DNA of 64,000 nucleotides from Antedon mediterranea (taxonomy: Eukaryota > Echinodermata > Crinoidea > Comatulida > Antedonidae): NCBI RefSeq assembly GCF_964355755.1, contig NC_092671.1, positions 20,178,001-20,242,000 on the forward strand, read 5' to 3'. Below, piece by piece: positions 21,133 through 29,989 of the stretch. The stretch's first letter is position 1. Every line of letters starts with the position of its first letter. Below the pieces are notes generated by a model that was not told the DNA's origin, made no database searches, and saw only the letters and a list, made by a program, of their open reading frames with translations. Position numbers and translations under genes: made by a program.

Positions 21133-21515
21133 AATTAGTCAAAGGGACAATACATCTTTAACAATATACAACAAATAACATTAATGTACGATGCAGTTTA
21201 ACACTGTTCTCAACTATAGTCATTTTGGTATACTTGAGCACAGTGATAAAGAATAGGATAAACTTAAAATATACAACAAATAACATTAATGTACGATGCA
21301 GTTTAACACTGTTCTCAACTATAGTCATTTTGGTATACTTAAATACAGTCATAAAGAATAGGATAAACTTAAAATATACAACAAAGAACATAAACGTACG
21401 ATGCAGTTTAACACTGTTCTCGACAATACAACAAATAACATTAATGTACGATGCTGTTTAACTGTTCTCAACCACAGTCATTTTGGTATACTTGAATACA
21501 GTGATAAAGAATAGG
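20200..21515. repeat. Tandem array with about 107-bp units
   Basis: The unit contains AACAATATACAACAAATAAC, TTAATGTACGATGCAGTTTA, ACACTGTTCTCAAC, AGTCATTTTGGTATACTTGA and a GATAAAGAATAGGATAAACT block. Clear units begin near 21160, 21268, 21373 (shortened) and 21425. Older partial units lie at 20205-20275 and 20575-20663. A MITE splits the array at 20660. CAGTGGCGGATCCAG at 20285-20299 is a hAT-like terminus within an older part. Confidence 0.8.
20664..21157. mobile_element. TTAA-flanked MITE (AGATGTATTGTCCC ends)
   Basis: 494 bp with TTAA on both sides (20660-20663, 21158-21161) and terminal inverted repeats AGATGTATTGTCCCTT / AAGGGACAATACATCT. Uninterrupted array units keep the intact ACTTAACAATATAC target, so the insertion site is demonstrable. 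It contains a 34-base T run (21097-21130). A Kolobok- or piggyBac-type mobiliser is inferred from the TTAA target. Confidence 0.9.
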
Positions 21516-21529
21516 CTAATGGATTTAAA

Positions 21530-21905
21530 GACAAATATTATCTTTCTGTGACCAGCATAACATTAAGATACAAGAAAACCCAGGTCAAAGGTCAATATAG
21601 TAATTTTATGCCAAATTTTGATGAATGAATGAATATAAATATACCTGTTTTGAACAATTTAGGACCAAATATATGTCTCTATGACCAGTAGTTATCGATA
21701 TAGAAGAAGGTCAGGGTCAAAGGTAAATAAAAATATTTCTATTCACTTTTGGATAAAAAAGTTAAATATTAATATAATAATTGCCCTGAGCAATTTGCAT
21801 TTGTTTTATGTCTCTCAGATTATTAGTTACTGAGATAGAGCCATTATGAAGATAAGTTATTTTAATATTTGGAAACCCCCATAGGGTTACAGATTGGGCA
21901 AGCGT
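21530..21905. repeat. Degenerate repeat units with AGGTCAAAGGTCA-type motifs
   Basis: Two or three loosely similar 130-190-bp units, each with TATGTCTCT or CTTTCTGTGACCAG words and an AGGTCAAAGGTCA-like core (21582-21595 and a variant near 21712). They resemble the units in the arms of the element at 14601-17554, so this is probably an old relative. Confidence 0.55.
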
Positions 21906-21938
21906 TTTTTCTGGGTTACTTTGACCCACTAAAAATAA

Positions 21939-22262
21939 CTAGCCATGTTTCATCACAAATTGCACATAAGTAACCCTTTCAACCCAACTAATAATTGATG
22001 CAGCACCACATGACTTCCTAGCTGACTGAAACTTTTTGTCTAAAAGAATGTTGGCAGACTTTATATCCTGGTGGATTATCTGAGGACTATCCTTGTGTAA
22101 GTATGACACTCCTGCTACAACACCAGTTGCAACTGCCACTTTCCTGTCCAGTGTCCCAGTCTCTATAAAGTGTTGATCCTCCGTATTGTAGATTGTTTCC
22201 TTCATGTTTTGCCCATAGATGAATTCAGTAATGATAGACACGATAGAGGATGCTCCAGGCAA
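21939..22262 (-). pseudogene. Protein kinase domain fragment (receptor-like/IRAK-like)
   Basis: A 107-codon frame holds the middle of a Ser/Thr/Tyr kinase fold. TEFIYGQNM corresponds to the hinge after the gatekeeper region, VATGVVAGVSYLHKDSPQII to helix E, and IHQDIKSANILLDKKF to the catalytic loop. The HRD motif reads HQD, so the Asp is kept and the Arg lost. The DIKSANILLD form is typical of the Pelle/IRAK and plant-RLK-like group. After this loop homology stops before any DFG motif, and upstream the frame meets a G-rich transposon-like end at about 22265. It is either one exon of a host gene or a broken copy; pseudogene is more likely. Confidence 0.6.
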
Positions 22263-22539
22263 CGGTGCAGATCCGTTTTTAATAGTGGGAGGGGTGAAGG
22301 GGAACGTATAAAAATGAAATACTTTGTGAGCGAAGCGAGCAACATTAGGCTGGGGGAAAGGGGGAATTTTGTCCTATTAGGTTAAAGGCAGAAAGTATAG
22401 GGCTTGCATATTTCATGCCTGAGCTCATGATATTACACAAGACATGTCATTTTTGATAGACCTAGCTTAGTTGGGCTTAGTTTTGTAGGCCTAGCTGGTA
22501 AAGAGCGGTAGCGTACGACCATCACTTTATAGTGACATT
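22263..22539. other. hAT-like terminus remnant and MITE fragment
   Basis: 22264-22370 has GCAGATCCG followed by G-rich sequence and GTGAGCGAAGCGAGC, as seen next to the termini at 32337, 43277 and 56345. 22456-22530 matches the middle of the MITE at 15231-15861 (TTAGTTTTGTAGGCCTAGCT). Confidence 0.55.
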
Positions 22540-23297
22540 TCCGATCCGGTATGTCTCAATTACACGTCCGAGTGGCCAGTTGCATCTAGGGTCGTCTTTT
22601 TCATGAAGAAATATGACATCATCATCTGAAATGCCTGGTTTGAACCATTTCTGTCTAGATTGAAGATTTTGGAAGTATTCTTTTTTTCAGCGAGCCCCGA
22701 ACTGGTCTGCCAGGTACTGGACCTGACGCCATCTCTTCCTTCCATAGATATCTTCCTTTACAAAGTTTCCTGGGGTGGATGTATAGTGGCATGGAGGGGC
22801 TGAGGGACGTGAATTAACAATTGCGCATGCCTCAGCCATTAATGTCGGTGTCGGTTGGTTGTCGCCCAGTTGATTAAACATTGTTTCTAAGATGCAATTC
22901 CTCCGAAGTGTGATGCATGTGGTGGGTTAAAGATCCACCTCTCAACAAGTGTCTGATCCATCTGTTTAAGTGAAGCGTCAAGCTCGTTCTTTGCCCCAAT
23001 GAAGTTGGTGCCTTGGTCGCTTCTGAGTCTGGAAACTGGTCCTCATAATACAATAAAACGACGTATATAATAATGAAGGCTGATGTATCTATTGATTCAA
23101 TTATTTCAACATGAACGGCTCTGCTGCAGAGGCATTTGAAGATTGCAGCCTATCTCTTGGAGTCTCTTTTCTCTCTCTTGTTTTAAGAGGCCATGGATCG
23201 AATACGTCAGTGAATGGCAGAGTTGCCTCTAGTCTGTCTTTGGGTAAGTCTGCCATTTGTTTTCTGCACACAACACACTTGTTCACGATACTTCTTA
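22540..23297 (-). pseudogene. BEL/Pao integrase, core remnants and C-terminal part
   Basis: Starting at 23297, YLVRSIVNKCVVCRKQMADL has the second Cys pair of the zinc finger and the link to the core. KDRLEATLPFTDVFDPWPLK is the start of the core with the first Asp region. Broken frames follow, then LMAEACAIVNSRPSAPPC (the E-x-x-x-N-SRP region with the catalytic Glu), a Pro-rich turn and RKRWRQVQYLADQFGAR, highly diagnostic of BEL/Pao. The central core around the second Asp is scrambled. It is separated from its N-terminal zinc-finger half by a LINE. Confidence 0.85.
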
Positions 23298-25155
23298 CAA
23301 GATACAAGATAACTTTATTGTCAAAATTGTTAACAATTTCGAGATATGTTTTGTACCTGAGTAGAATAAATAATACGATGTGATAACTATATAAATAAAT
23401 ACAAATGATACAAGTGACTATCTTGAAAAGTTTTTGTTAAATAAATTGCATGCTATGTACATTGGTGAAAATCTGAAACGGATATTTTTTCCTGTGTCAG
23501 TCTAACCCTTCCTGATCTACTTATAATGATGTCTGAATGTAATAGGTGTGATGGGTCTTGCATAATTGTGTCAAATTTCTTAAGTATGAATATATTAAAC
23601 ATTTCATCTAAAGATTTCACTTCTACACCGATAACTCTGCTGGCCTTGTTTACTAATCTCTGAATTTGACTTTTACTGTTTACATTGATATGAGAAAACC
23701 AAACAATAATACAATAAGAAAAGATTGATTGAACAACAGAGGAATAAAACATATGAATGAGATGAGAACTAACATTAAACCGTTTCATTTTGTATATAAA
23801 GTACATTCTCTTATTAGCCTTGGTACCGAGTTCTTTAGTGTTGCTCTCCCAATTTAGTTTATTATCAATTATTAATCCCAAGTACTTATGACTTTCTACT
23901 ATTTCAACAATTTCATTATCGATTTCAATATTTACATGATTAGTTTTATTTTTCCTTCTAAAATCGACAATAACCTCTTTAGTTTTTTTGGCATTTAGTT
24001 CAAGAAAATTTTGTTTACACCAGACTACAAAATGTTCAACATATTCATTAAACAGGGATGTATTATTATTTGAAATTAAACCAACTAGGCAAGTATCATC
24101 TGCAAACTTAACATTGAATGATTTACTTGGGTCAATATCACTATAAAATCAGAATATAATGAAAAAAGTAAGGGTGAGAGAACGCATCCCTGTGGTGCAC
24201 CTGTATTACAAGTTAACTGCTTAGATACGCTACCCCTAAACTTAACAATCTGTGTTCTTTCATTTAGGAAATCAGAAATCCAGAGATTTAATCGTGGATT
24301 TATTCCTAACTTTAATAATTTATCTGTAAGTAAATGAGGCTGAATTGTATTGAACGCTGCAGAAAAATCTAAAAATAATATTCTAGCATAGTTATTTGGA
24401 TATTCAAGATGACCATACACCTTTTGCGTGAGCGTCATAACTGCGTCAACTACGCCCCTTTTTTCCCTATAAGCAAATTGGTTGCTATCAATCATACCCT
24501 TTGTCTCATTATTTAATATATTTTTTATAATTTTCTCAAAGCATTTCATGGGGATGGCTGTTAATGCCACTGGCCTATAGTCATTGCAAACAGTACATTT
24601 ATCATTTTTTGGAATCAGTGTGATAATAGCAGACTTCCAAAGTTTTGGTACATGACATACATCAATCGACCACTGAAATAGGTAATGAAAAATATACTTT
24701 AATTGAAAATAACAGGTCTTCAGAACTTTCCCTGAGATTTGATCTGGCCCTGTGGCTCTCTTTGACTTGACTTTTTTTAGGGTTTGTTCCACATCAGTTA
24801 TATTAATTAGGATATTGTTATTTCCTTCTTTTCTGATTTAGCCCATAATATTTTCATTTTGTTTTTCCCTTAAATCCGAAAAGTCACTTTTTTCAAACCT
24901 GACATCAAAAGTATTTAGGTTATCCGCTTTGATGTCAGTATCCTTACTGTTATTTACTGCAACTTTGTAATTACCCGTAACTTTATTCATACTTTTCCAA
25001 ACGTTCTTGATATCACCTGACTTAAATGTGTCCTCAATGTGTTTGGCATAGTTCTGCTTATCTCTTTTAATTACTCGTCTCACTTCTCTTTGTCTAATTT
25101 TACTGGCTTCGAAATCTCCTTGTTTACCAGGTTTTTTGCTCCAAGTATCCACATT
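23298..25155 (-). pseudogene. LINE (CR1/Rex1-like) inserted in BEL/Pao integrase
   Basis: Three large minus-strand frames cover the RT region. 25152-24838 (KRDKQNYAKHIEDTF, KNVWKSMNKVTGNY) is the pre-RT segment. 24792-24085 holds KSKRATGPDQISGKVLKTCY, WKSAIITLIPKNDK, NDYRPVALTAIPMKCFEKII, RILFLDFSAAFNTIQPHLL and GAPQGCVLSPLLFSLYSDF. The catalytic YADD is lost at a frameshift near 24110. 23881-23453 (LGLIIDNKLNWESN-like start, LIHMFYSSVVQSIFSYCIIV) is the C-terminal domain. The endonuclease is missing (5' truncation). The 3' end at 23298 has a TATCTTG-type simple repeat. The APQGCVLSPLLF form suggests the Rex1/CR1 side of the Jockey superfamily. Confidence 0.8.
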
Positions 25156-25164
25156 CCTCCTGAT

Positions 25165-25614
25165 CGAATAGCGGCAGTTGTCAGCTGACGACCTTGATGT
25201 TGCACTTGCTATTGAAAGTGTTCTGCGACCAATTTAGAGACGTAGCTGTTATTCGGGAGAACTGGGAGTTTGCCTCCAAGTTCGAGGTCAGTTCAGGTCT
25301 TAAAACGCTGACCAACTCTGAGCAGTTTATCTTGGTCTATGAAGGGACTTAATTTTTGAAGAGGGCCAGTCTTGATCGTAGGTTGAATTTCATATTCGGT
25401 TGTCAGTTCTAATGTTTCTTTGCTGAAGGACTGGTGCTGGACCTCTTTTAGTATGATCATTTTCGCACGTTGCAGTTCAATCAAAAACGGCTGTTCTGGC
25501 AATTGTTCTGTCACATCTTGCTGCTTGTTTACCCTTTTTGACTTCAACACTTTGGTCTTCAGTATTAAAACTCTTTATACTTGATTTCTTGTGATGGCAG
25601 ACGGAAAAAATATG
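25165..25614 (-). pseudogene. BEL/Pao integrase linker and zinc-finger start
   Basis: Minus strand from 25550: PFLIELQRAKMIILKEVQHQ, FSKETLEL and KLSPFIDQDKLLRVGQRF. The LSPF-D-LLRVG motif is typical of the segment between RNase H and integrase in BEL/Pao. After a frameshift, VQHQGRQLTAAAIR (start of the H-x-x-H zinc finger) reaches the LINE insertion at about 25155. Upstream (25614-25550) the sequence adjoins the MITE and keeps little recognisable similarity. Confidence 0.75.
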
Positions 25615-25622
25615 GTAAGTAC

Positions 25623-26269
25623 CGTACTGACGCGGGTATAAGCCCATACTCGGGTATAAGCCCACCCCCGACTTTTGACTAATTTTCATGAAAAATTAGG
25701 CACTCGGGTATAAGCCCACCCATTAATTCGAAGATCTACAGTGCGTGTCGTAATACATTATTTTGTATTTGGCGACGTCCATACACCGAATACACCTACC
25801 TTTGATCATAACCAAACTAGGCTAATATACGCTAGGCCATATGAGGCCTAGCGGTCCTGTTTTGTTTACACTCCATCGCGGTCGAAGATCGCTTCACACA
25901 TGACGCTAAAACGGAAAACCACTATTTGGTATCGGCTGCCATAAACAAGCTTATTAAATTTCTATTTAATGAACATTGTATACTTGCTTTTCTGCTTGAT
26001 AAATTCTTGTTCAATTGATGTTTAAAATAAGGTATTCTACGTTAAATTACACGAACTATAAGCTAAATTTTCCGACACTCACTCCACACCTCGTGTATTT
26101 TAGAGGCAACGTCGTACACGTGAGGGCGCTCGCTCGCATGGTGGAATACACAGTGTACATGTGCTGTTTTTGACGATCTGCATTTTTGGATCCTCGGGTA
26201 TAAGCCCACCCCCCAAACTTTACGTGATTTCATGTTCAAGGGGGGTGGGCTTATACCCGCGTCAGTACG
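25623..26269. mobile_element. MITE with 8-bp target duplication
   Basis: Terminal inverted repeats start CGTACTGACGCGGGTATAAG, followed by GCCCACCCCC-like sequence at both ends. GTAAGTAC flanks both sides (25615-25622 and 26270-26277). A second GGGTATAAGCCCAC block is repeated just inside each end. The 647-bp body is non-coding. An 8-bp duplication fits hAT or P-type mobilisers, but the ends alone do not settle which. Confidence 0.85.
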
Positions 26270-26277
26270 GTAAGTAC

Positions 26278-26691
26278 GGTAAGACAGTTCCATGTGGTGC
26301 ACGGCGTTCGTTCTCTGGTACTGGCGAAGCATGATTTTTAGAGAATATTTTCTCAAAGAATTTTCTGTATTCTTTCATCATCTCAGGCTTGCGCCGAAGC
26401 ATTTTTCAAAGATTGGCTTCGGTTGTTCAGCAAACATGTAAAAGGTAATGGAAACTCCAAATTTCTATGTTCATTGGTATTTGCGCCATCTTCCATCTGT
26501 CTTTTAAATCTGTGGTCTTCTACCGACATGGCCTTTCTGTTGTCACCAGTTGTTTCTACAATTATATCAGGCAGGGTTACCACTTTGGATGTGAGTATGT
26601 CGTAGATATGATTTACACTTGTGGCTGTGGATTGGTCGGTGTTTTTTAAGACTGTTTGCTTGACCGCAGCGTTTACTTGTTCCCCGTACAC
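26278..26691 (-). pseudogene. BEL/Pao RT N-terminal region
   Basis: Minus strand: MSVEDHRFKRQMEDGANTNE, LEFPLPFT and NNRSQSLKN match the pre-RT region of BEL/Pao pol. After a frameshift, LRRKPEMMKEYRKFFEKIF and VPENERRAPHGTVLPYL lead into the first RT motif. Sequence then meets the MITE duplication. The palm with its DD pair is missing beyond the MITE. Confidence 0.8.
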
Positions 26692-26696
26692 TTTCG

Positions 26697-29215
26697 TCTA
26701 CAGGATCGAGGCGAAGCACTCAGTGCTTAAAGCCCCCCTTAACGATAAAAACTTCAGCGGGTGGTTGGACCATGCAACGTTTTGCTTTGAACGAGTTTAC
26801 CGTAGCACATGAAACTACATCCGTAGGCAGAGCATTCCATAAGAGAATAACTCTCCTGGAGAACGTGTCCCTCCTTATATAAGACAAGAGCTTTTAAACT
26901 TGAGTTTATATGGGTGCCCCCGGGTACGAGAGTTTGTAATCGAAATACGATCAAAACCTTTTACAATCCTAAAAACTTGGATAAAATCCGCTCCCTGCCT
27001 TCGATATCTCATGGTGGAAGACCAAGAATTCTCAAACAATGTTCATAAGGGATGTTACGGTAATGAGGAATCAATCTTTGCTGAATCTCTCTAGTAAATC
27101 CTGATCTCGCTTTTCTAATAGGATTATATACAGTATTACAATATTCAAGTGTTGGCCTGACAATAGACTTATACAGCTTCAAAAATCCATCTTTATTCAG
27201 GAATTTAAATGACTATAAATTATTCCTAATTTCTTATTAGCCCTTTTACAAATATCCGCTACATGCAAATTAAAGATTAAACCAGGATCAAAGGTTACAC
27301 CTAGATCTTTCTCCTGCTTTACCTCATGTAATAAATTACCAGCCATTGAATACAAGAAATTGGAATTATCACGACCATAGTGAAATACCGGGTGTCACGA
27401 AACCTAAGACCACGAAAGCTAAGACCCCCTAAGACCTAAAATCACGAAAGCTAAGACCCAAGATCTAAGATTACAAATATTTATCTTTCGCACCTGCCTT
27501 GTATTTTAACTCCCAACATTTATTCTGAATACCACACCTTAGAATTGGCACGTTCATGAAAAAGAATCACATAAAAAGTAACAAATACATTTTTAAATTG
27601 ATGATTTTACAGACGTTTTTCTCGCACACAAAATGACTAGCCTACAGTACAGTAGGCCTACCCCATGTTCAATGTTTTTGTTTCTATGGAACGTCAAAAG
27701 AGCAAAAAATATATAGAGGGCTGAAAACTCTGTGGAGTCCATCTACAGTGTGGATGGAACAATGTAAAATTAAAATTGTAATGATAATAATATAATCATG
27801 CAAGTACGAGGAAATAAATACTGGCAAATAAATTTTAATTAAAAAATCATGATAAGTTTTTTTGTTTCGTTTTCTTTCTGTTTTTATACTTGTACTATTA
27901 TTGTTGCTCTTTTGGCGCTCCATAGAAACAAAAACATTGAGCATGGGGAGCTCGAGGAGTTACATTACAGTATACAAAGAAACACATCTGTAAAATCATC
28001 AATTTAAAGGATTTATTTATTTGTTATTATGTGTTTCTCCTTCTGAAAGTACTTATAAGTCCTAATTTTAAAGTGTGGTGTTCAGGATAAAGTTAGTCAA
28101 CAAATTTGGAGTCAAAATACAAGAAAGGCAGGTGCGTAAGAAAAACATCCTCTGAACCAACACAATGGAGTAAATATATACAAACAAACACCCCGTCAAG
28201 TTTGTTTGTTGTAAAGAAAAAATATACATTTACTCAACGGGCGAAAATAATGTGAGTTTATCTATGTTTTGCGGTGGTATTAAATTATATTTATGGTAAT
28301 AAATGAAACCTACTGTGGTTACAATTATGTATGGATAAACAAGTATTGTTTTTAAGCTGTAGTATATCTTAGAATTTGTAATCTTAGGTCTTGGGTCTTA
28401 GCTTTCGTGATCTTAGGTCTTAGGGGGGTCTTAGCTTTCGTGGTCTTAGGTTTCGTCACACCCGTGAAATACCTTACACTTAGTGCTTCCCATTGGTCTA
28501 ATTTTTTTGTCAATCATTTAATGACACTCTCAATGTCCCTCTGAAATAAATCCGCATCTTCAATGTTATTGACCACTCTATACAACTTAGTGTCCTCTGC
28601 AAATAAACGAAAACTAGACTAAACAACATCAGGTAAATCGTTAATGAAGATTGATAAATAAAATAAAATTGGACCCATAACACTACCCTGTGGAATTCCA
28701 CTTAATACTGGAGCCTGTGATGAAAATTGACCATTAACACTAACTCGTTGTGTTCTATTCGATAAATAATTAGAGAACCAACCTAGTGGATTTCCCGTAA
28801 TACCAAAACCTTTCAATTTGACTAGAAGAAGCCTTTGGTATGGCACACTATCAAAAGCCTTTTTATAGTCTCATAAATAAACACAATCAAACCTATCAAA
28901 GTTATCCAAGTTAGTAGTCCAATTCTCAAGGACATCAAGTAGTTGTAATGCACATGATCTACCTTGTCTGAATCCAAATTGTTCATTGCACAAAAGACCA
29001 TTTCTCTCAAGATACTTTATCCCTAATAATCCTTTCCATCATTTTCCCTATAACCGACGTTAAACTAACCGGTCTGTAGTAAGCCGGGTCCTCCTTTTTG
29101 CCTTTTTTAAAGATAGGTATTACAGTTGCCTTTTTCCACGATAAAGGGACCTTCTGATCATTGAATAATAATAATAGTGAATATTTGACTGAGAGGGTGT
29201 GGTCTTCCATCAGCT
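26697..29215 (-). pseudogene. L2/CR1-like LINE RT inserted in BEL/Pao, split by an inverted-repeat element
   Basis: From 29210: VPLSWKKATVIPIFKKGKKE and DPAYYRPVSLTSVIGKMMER (RT start). Then at 28846-28619: GFGITGNPLGWFSNYLSNRT and SGIPQGSVMGPILFYLSIFI. The region around 28600-28500 is shifted (LVFVYLQRTLS) and the YxDD is lost. The element at 27390-28463 interrupts here. The C-terminal domain resumes at 27380-26800 with VKQEKDLGVTFDPGLIFNLH and RRVILLWNALPTDVVSC. The 3' end (26697) reads CACTGAGTGCTTCGCCTCG before the BEL sequence returns. Several frameshifts; endonuclease absent. Confidence 0.8.
27390..28463. mobile_element. Inverted-repeat element with 10-bp TSD, copy 1
   Basis: 1,074 bp flanked by the perfect 10-bp duplication GTGAAATACC (27380-27389, 28464-28473). 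The termini are inverted repeats of about 85 bp built from ACGAAA(C/G)CTAAGACC units, beginning GGGTGTCACGAAACCTAAGA. Inside, a second pair of weaker inverted repeats carries GTTTCTATGGA(A/G)CG(T/C)CAAAAG. The orientation is opposite to copies 2 and 3. An 86-codon frame (27684-27944) is shared by copies but lies within these inverted repeats, so I do not call it a gene. TSD length and long TIRs suit a Mutator-like mobiliser. Confidence 0.9.
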
Positions 29216-29345
29216 ACGCCGGTACATATTTGTCCGGAGACTGTCCAGCTAAGGTTGGTTTGTTGGGCTCACGGTGTGCCTCTAGTTTCGTTTATAAATT
29301 CTCTTACTTTTAGTGCTTCAGGACAATCTCTGCCGAGGAAAAGTA
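29216..29345 (-). pseudogene. BEL/Pao protease-region tail
   Basis: Minus-strand frames give LGRDCPEALKVREFINETRG and LSWTVSGQICTG, the conserved segment between the BEL/Pao protease and RT. It is cut on one side by a LINE at 29215. At 29345 it meets CAGTAGAACCTTCATTTTAC, which looks like a mariner/pogo-type terminus. Confidence 0.75.
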
Positions 29346-29985
29346 ATACAGTAGAACCTTCATTTTACGTACGGTACGGGACCGAAAGGTTGACCTTAAA
29401 TTTACCCCGAAATACATCGTAGCTGCCGTGTTTGTCTACTTTACTGTAGACCATGCAGGTGGTCACTAGCTAGGCCTTGCCTAGACTAATCTAGAGGATC
29501 AGGCTAGCAGGCCTAGCAAGATGTGAGGCCTAGCAGAGAATCGATCCCGAAAACCCTAGGCCATAGCCTCACGCCACACAGCTGGCTTGCAAGAAACCAC
29601 TTCCATAACCTATTTGCTTACCATGTAACGCTGTTTTTAATTACCATACCGTGTTTAGAAGTATGGATACGGTACCATATCTCTAGACATAACAAATTTT
29701 CAGAAAAACATTATTTTGAGATTCATTACGTGTACAAGCCACTTTCCAGTCATACCTTGATGAGGAGGGGTGTCTAGAAAACTAATATCTAGAAAACTAA
29801 GACCTAACATTTTTTTTAATGGTAGGTTGTACCATTATATCAAGGGTAATGTATGTTTAGTGACTTTTTAATGGTTAGAATTAGATTATTCTATTACATA
29901 AAAAAGAGGTTTATTTCTAAGATGTGGATGAGAATTTCAGTAAACCATTTTTTAATGTTCTGGTGATACATACCTACACACAATT
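29346..29985. other. Non-coding; possible mariner/pogo-like end at 29348
   Basis: CAGTAGAACCTTCATTTTAC at 29349-29368, preceded by TA, resembles a Tigger/pogo TIR, but no matching inverted end was found. AGGCCTAG palindromes occur at 29470-29530. No gene seen. Confidence 0.35.
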
Positions 29986-29989
29986 ACAG

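Larger units (their letters stand above)
22540..29345 (-). mobile_element. BEL/Pao retrotransposon remnant with multiple nested insertions
   Basis: Five minus-strand pieces in element order: protease-region tail (29345-29216), RT N-terminus (26691-26278), integrase linker/zinc finger start (25614-25165), integrase core and C-terminal parts (23297-22540). Between them lie an L2/CR1-like LINE (26697-29215), a MITE (25623-26269) and a Rex1-like LINE (23298-25155). Most of RT and all RNase H are absent between 26278 and 25614, a deletion that is not explained by the MITE alone. No LTR was found. Confidence 0.8.

Noticed and set aside
21158-21461. Overlapping open frames on both strands with internally repeated protein sequence
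   Set aside because: They reflect the 107-bp tandem repeat; no start context or domain supports a gene.
27684-27944. 86-codon frame shared by two copies of the 10-bp-TSD element (also 63342-63602)
   Set aside because: The copies are nearly identical throughout, so conservation is not informative; the frame ends lie in inverted repeats and no domain is visible.
29346-29560. Pogo/Tigger element starting CAGTAGAACC
   Set aside because: Only one end is seen; no inverted partner or transposase within reach.
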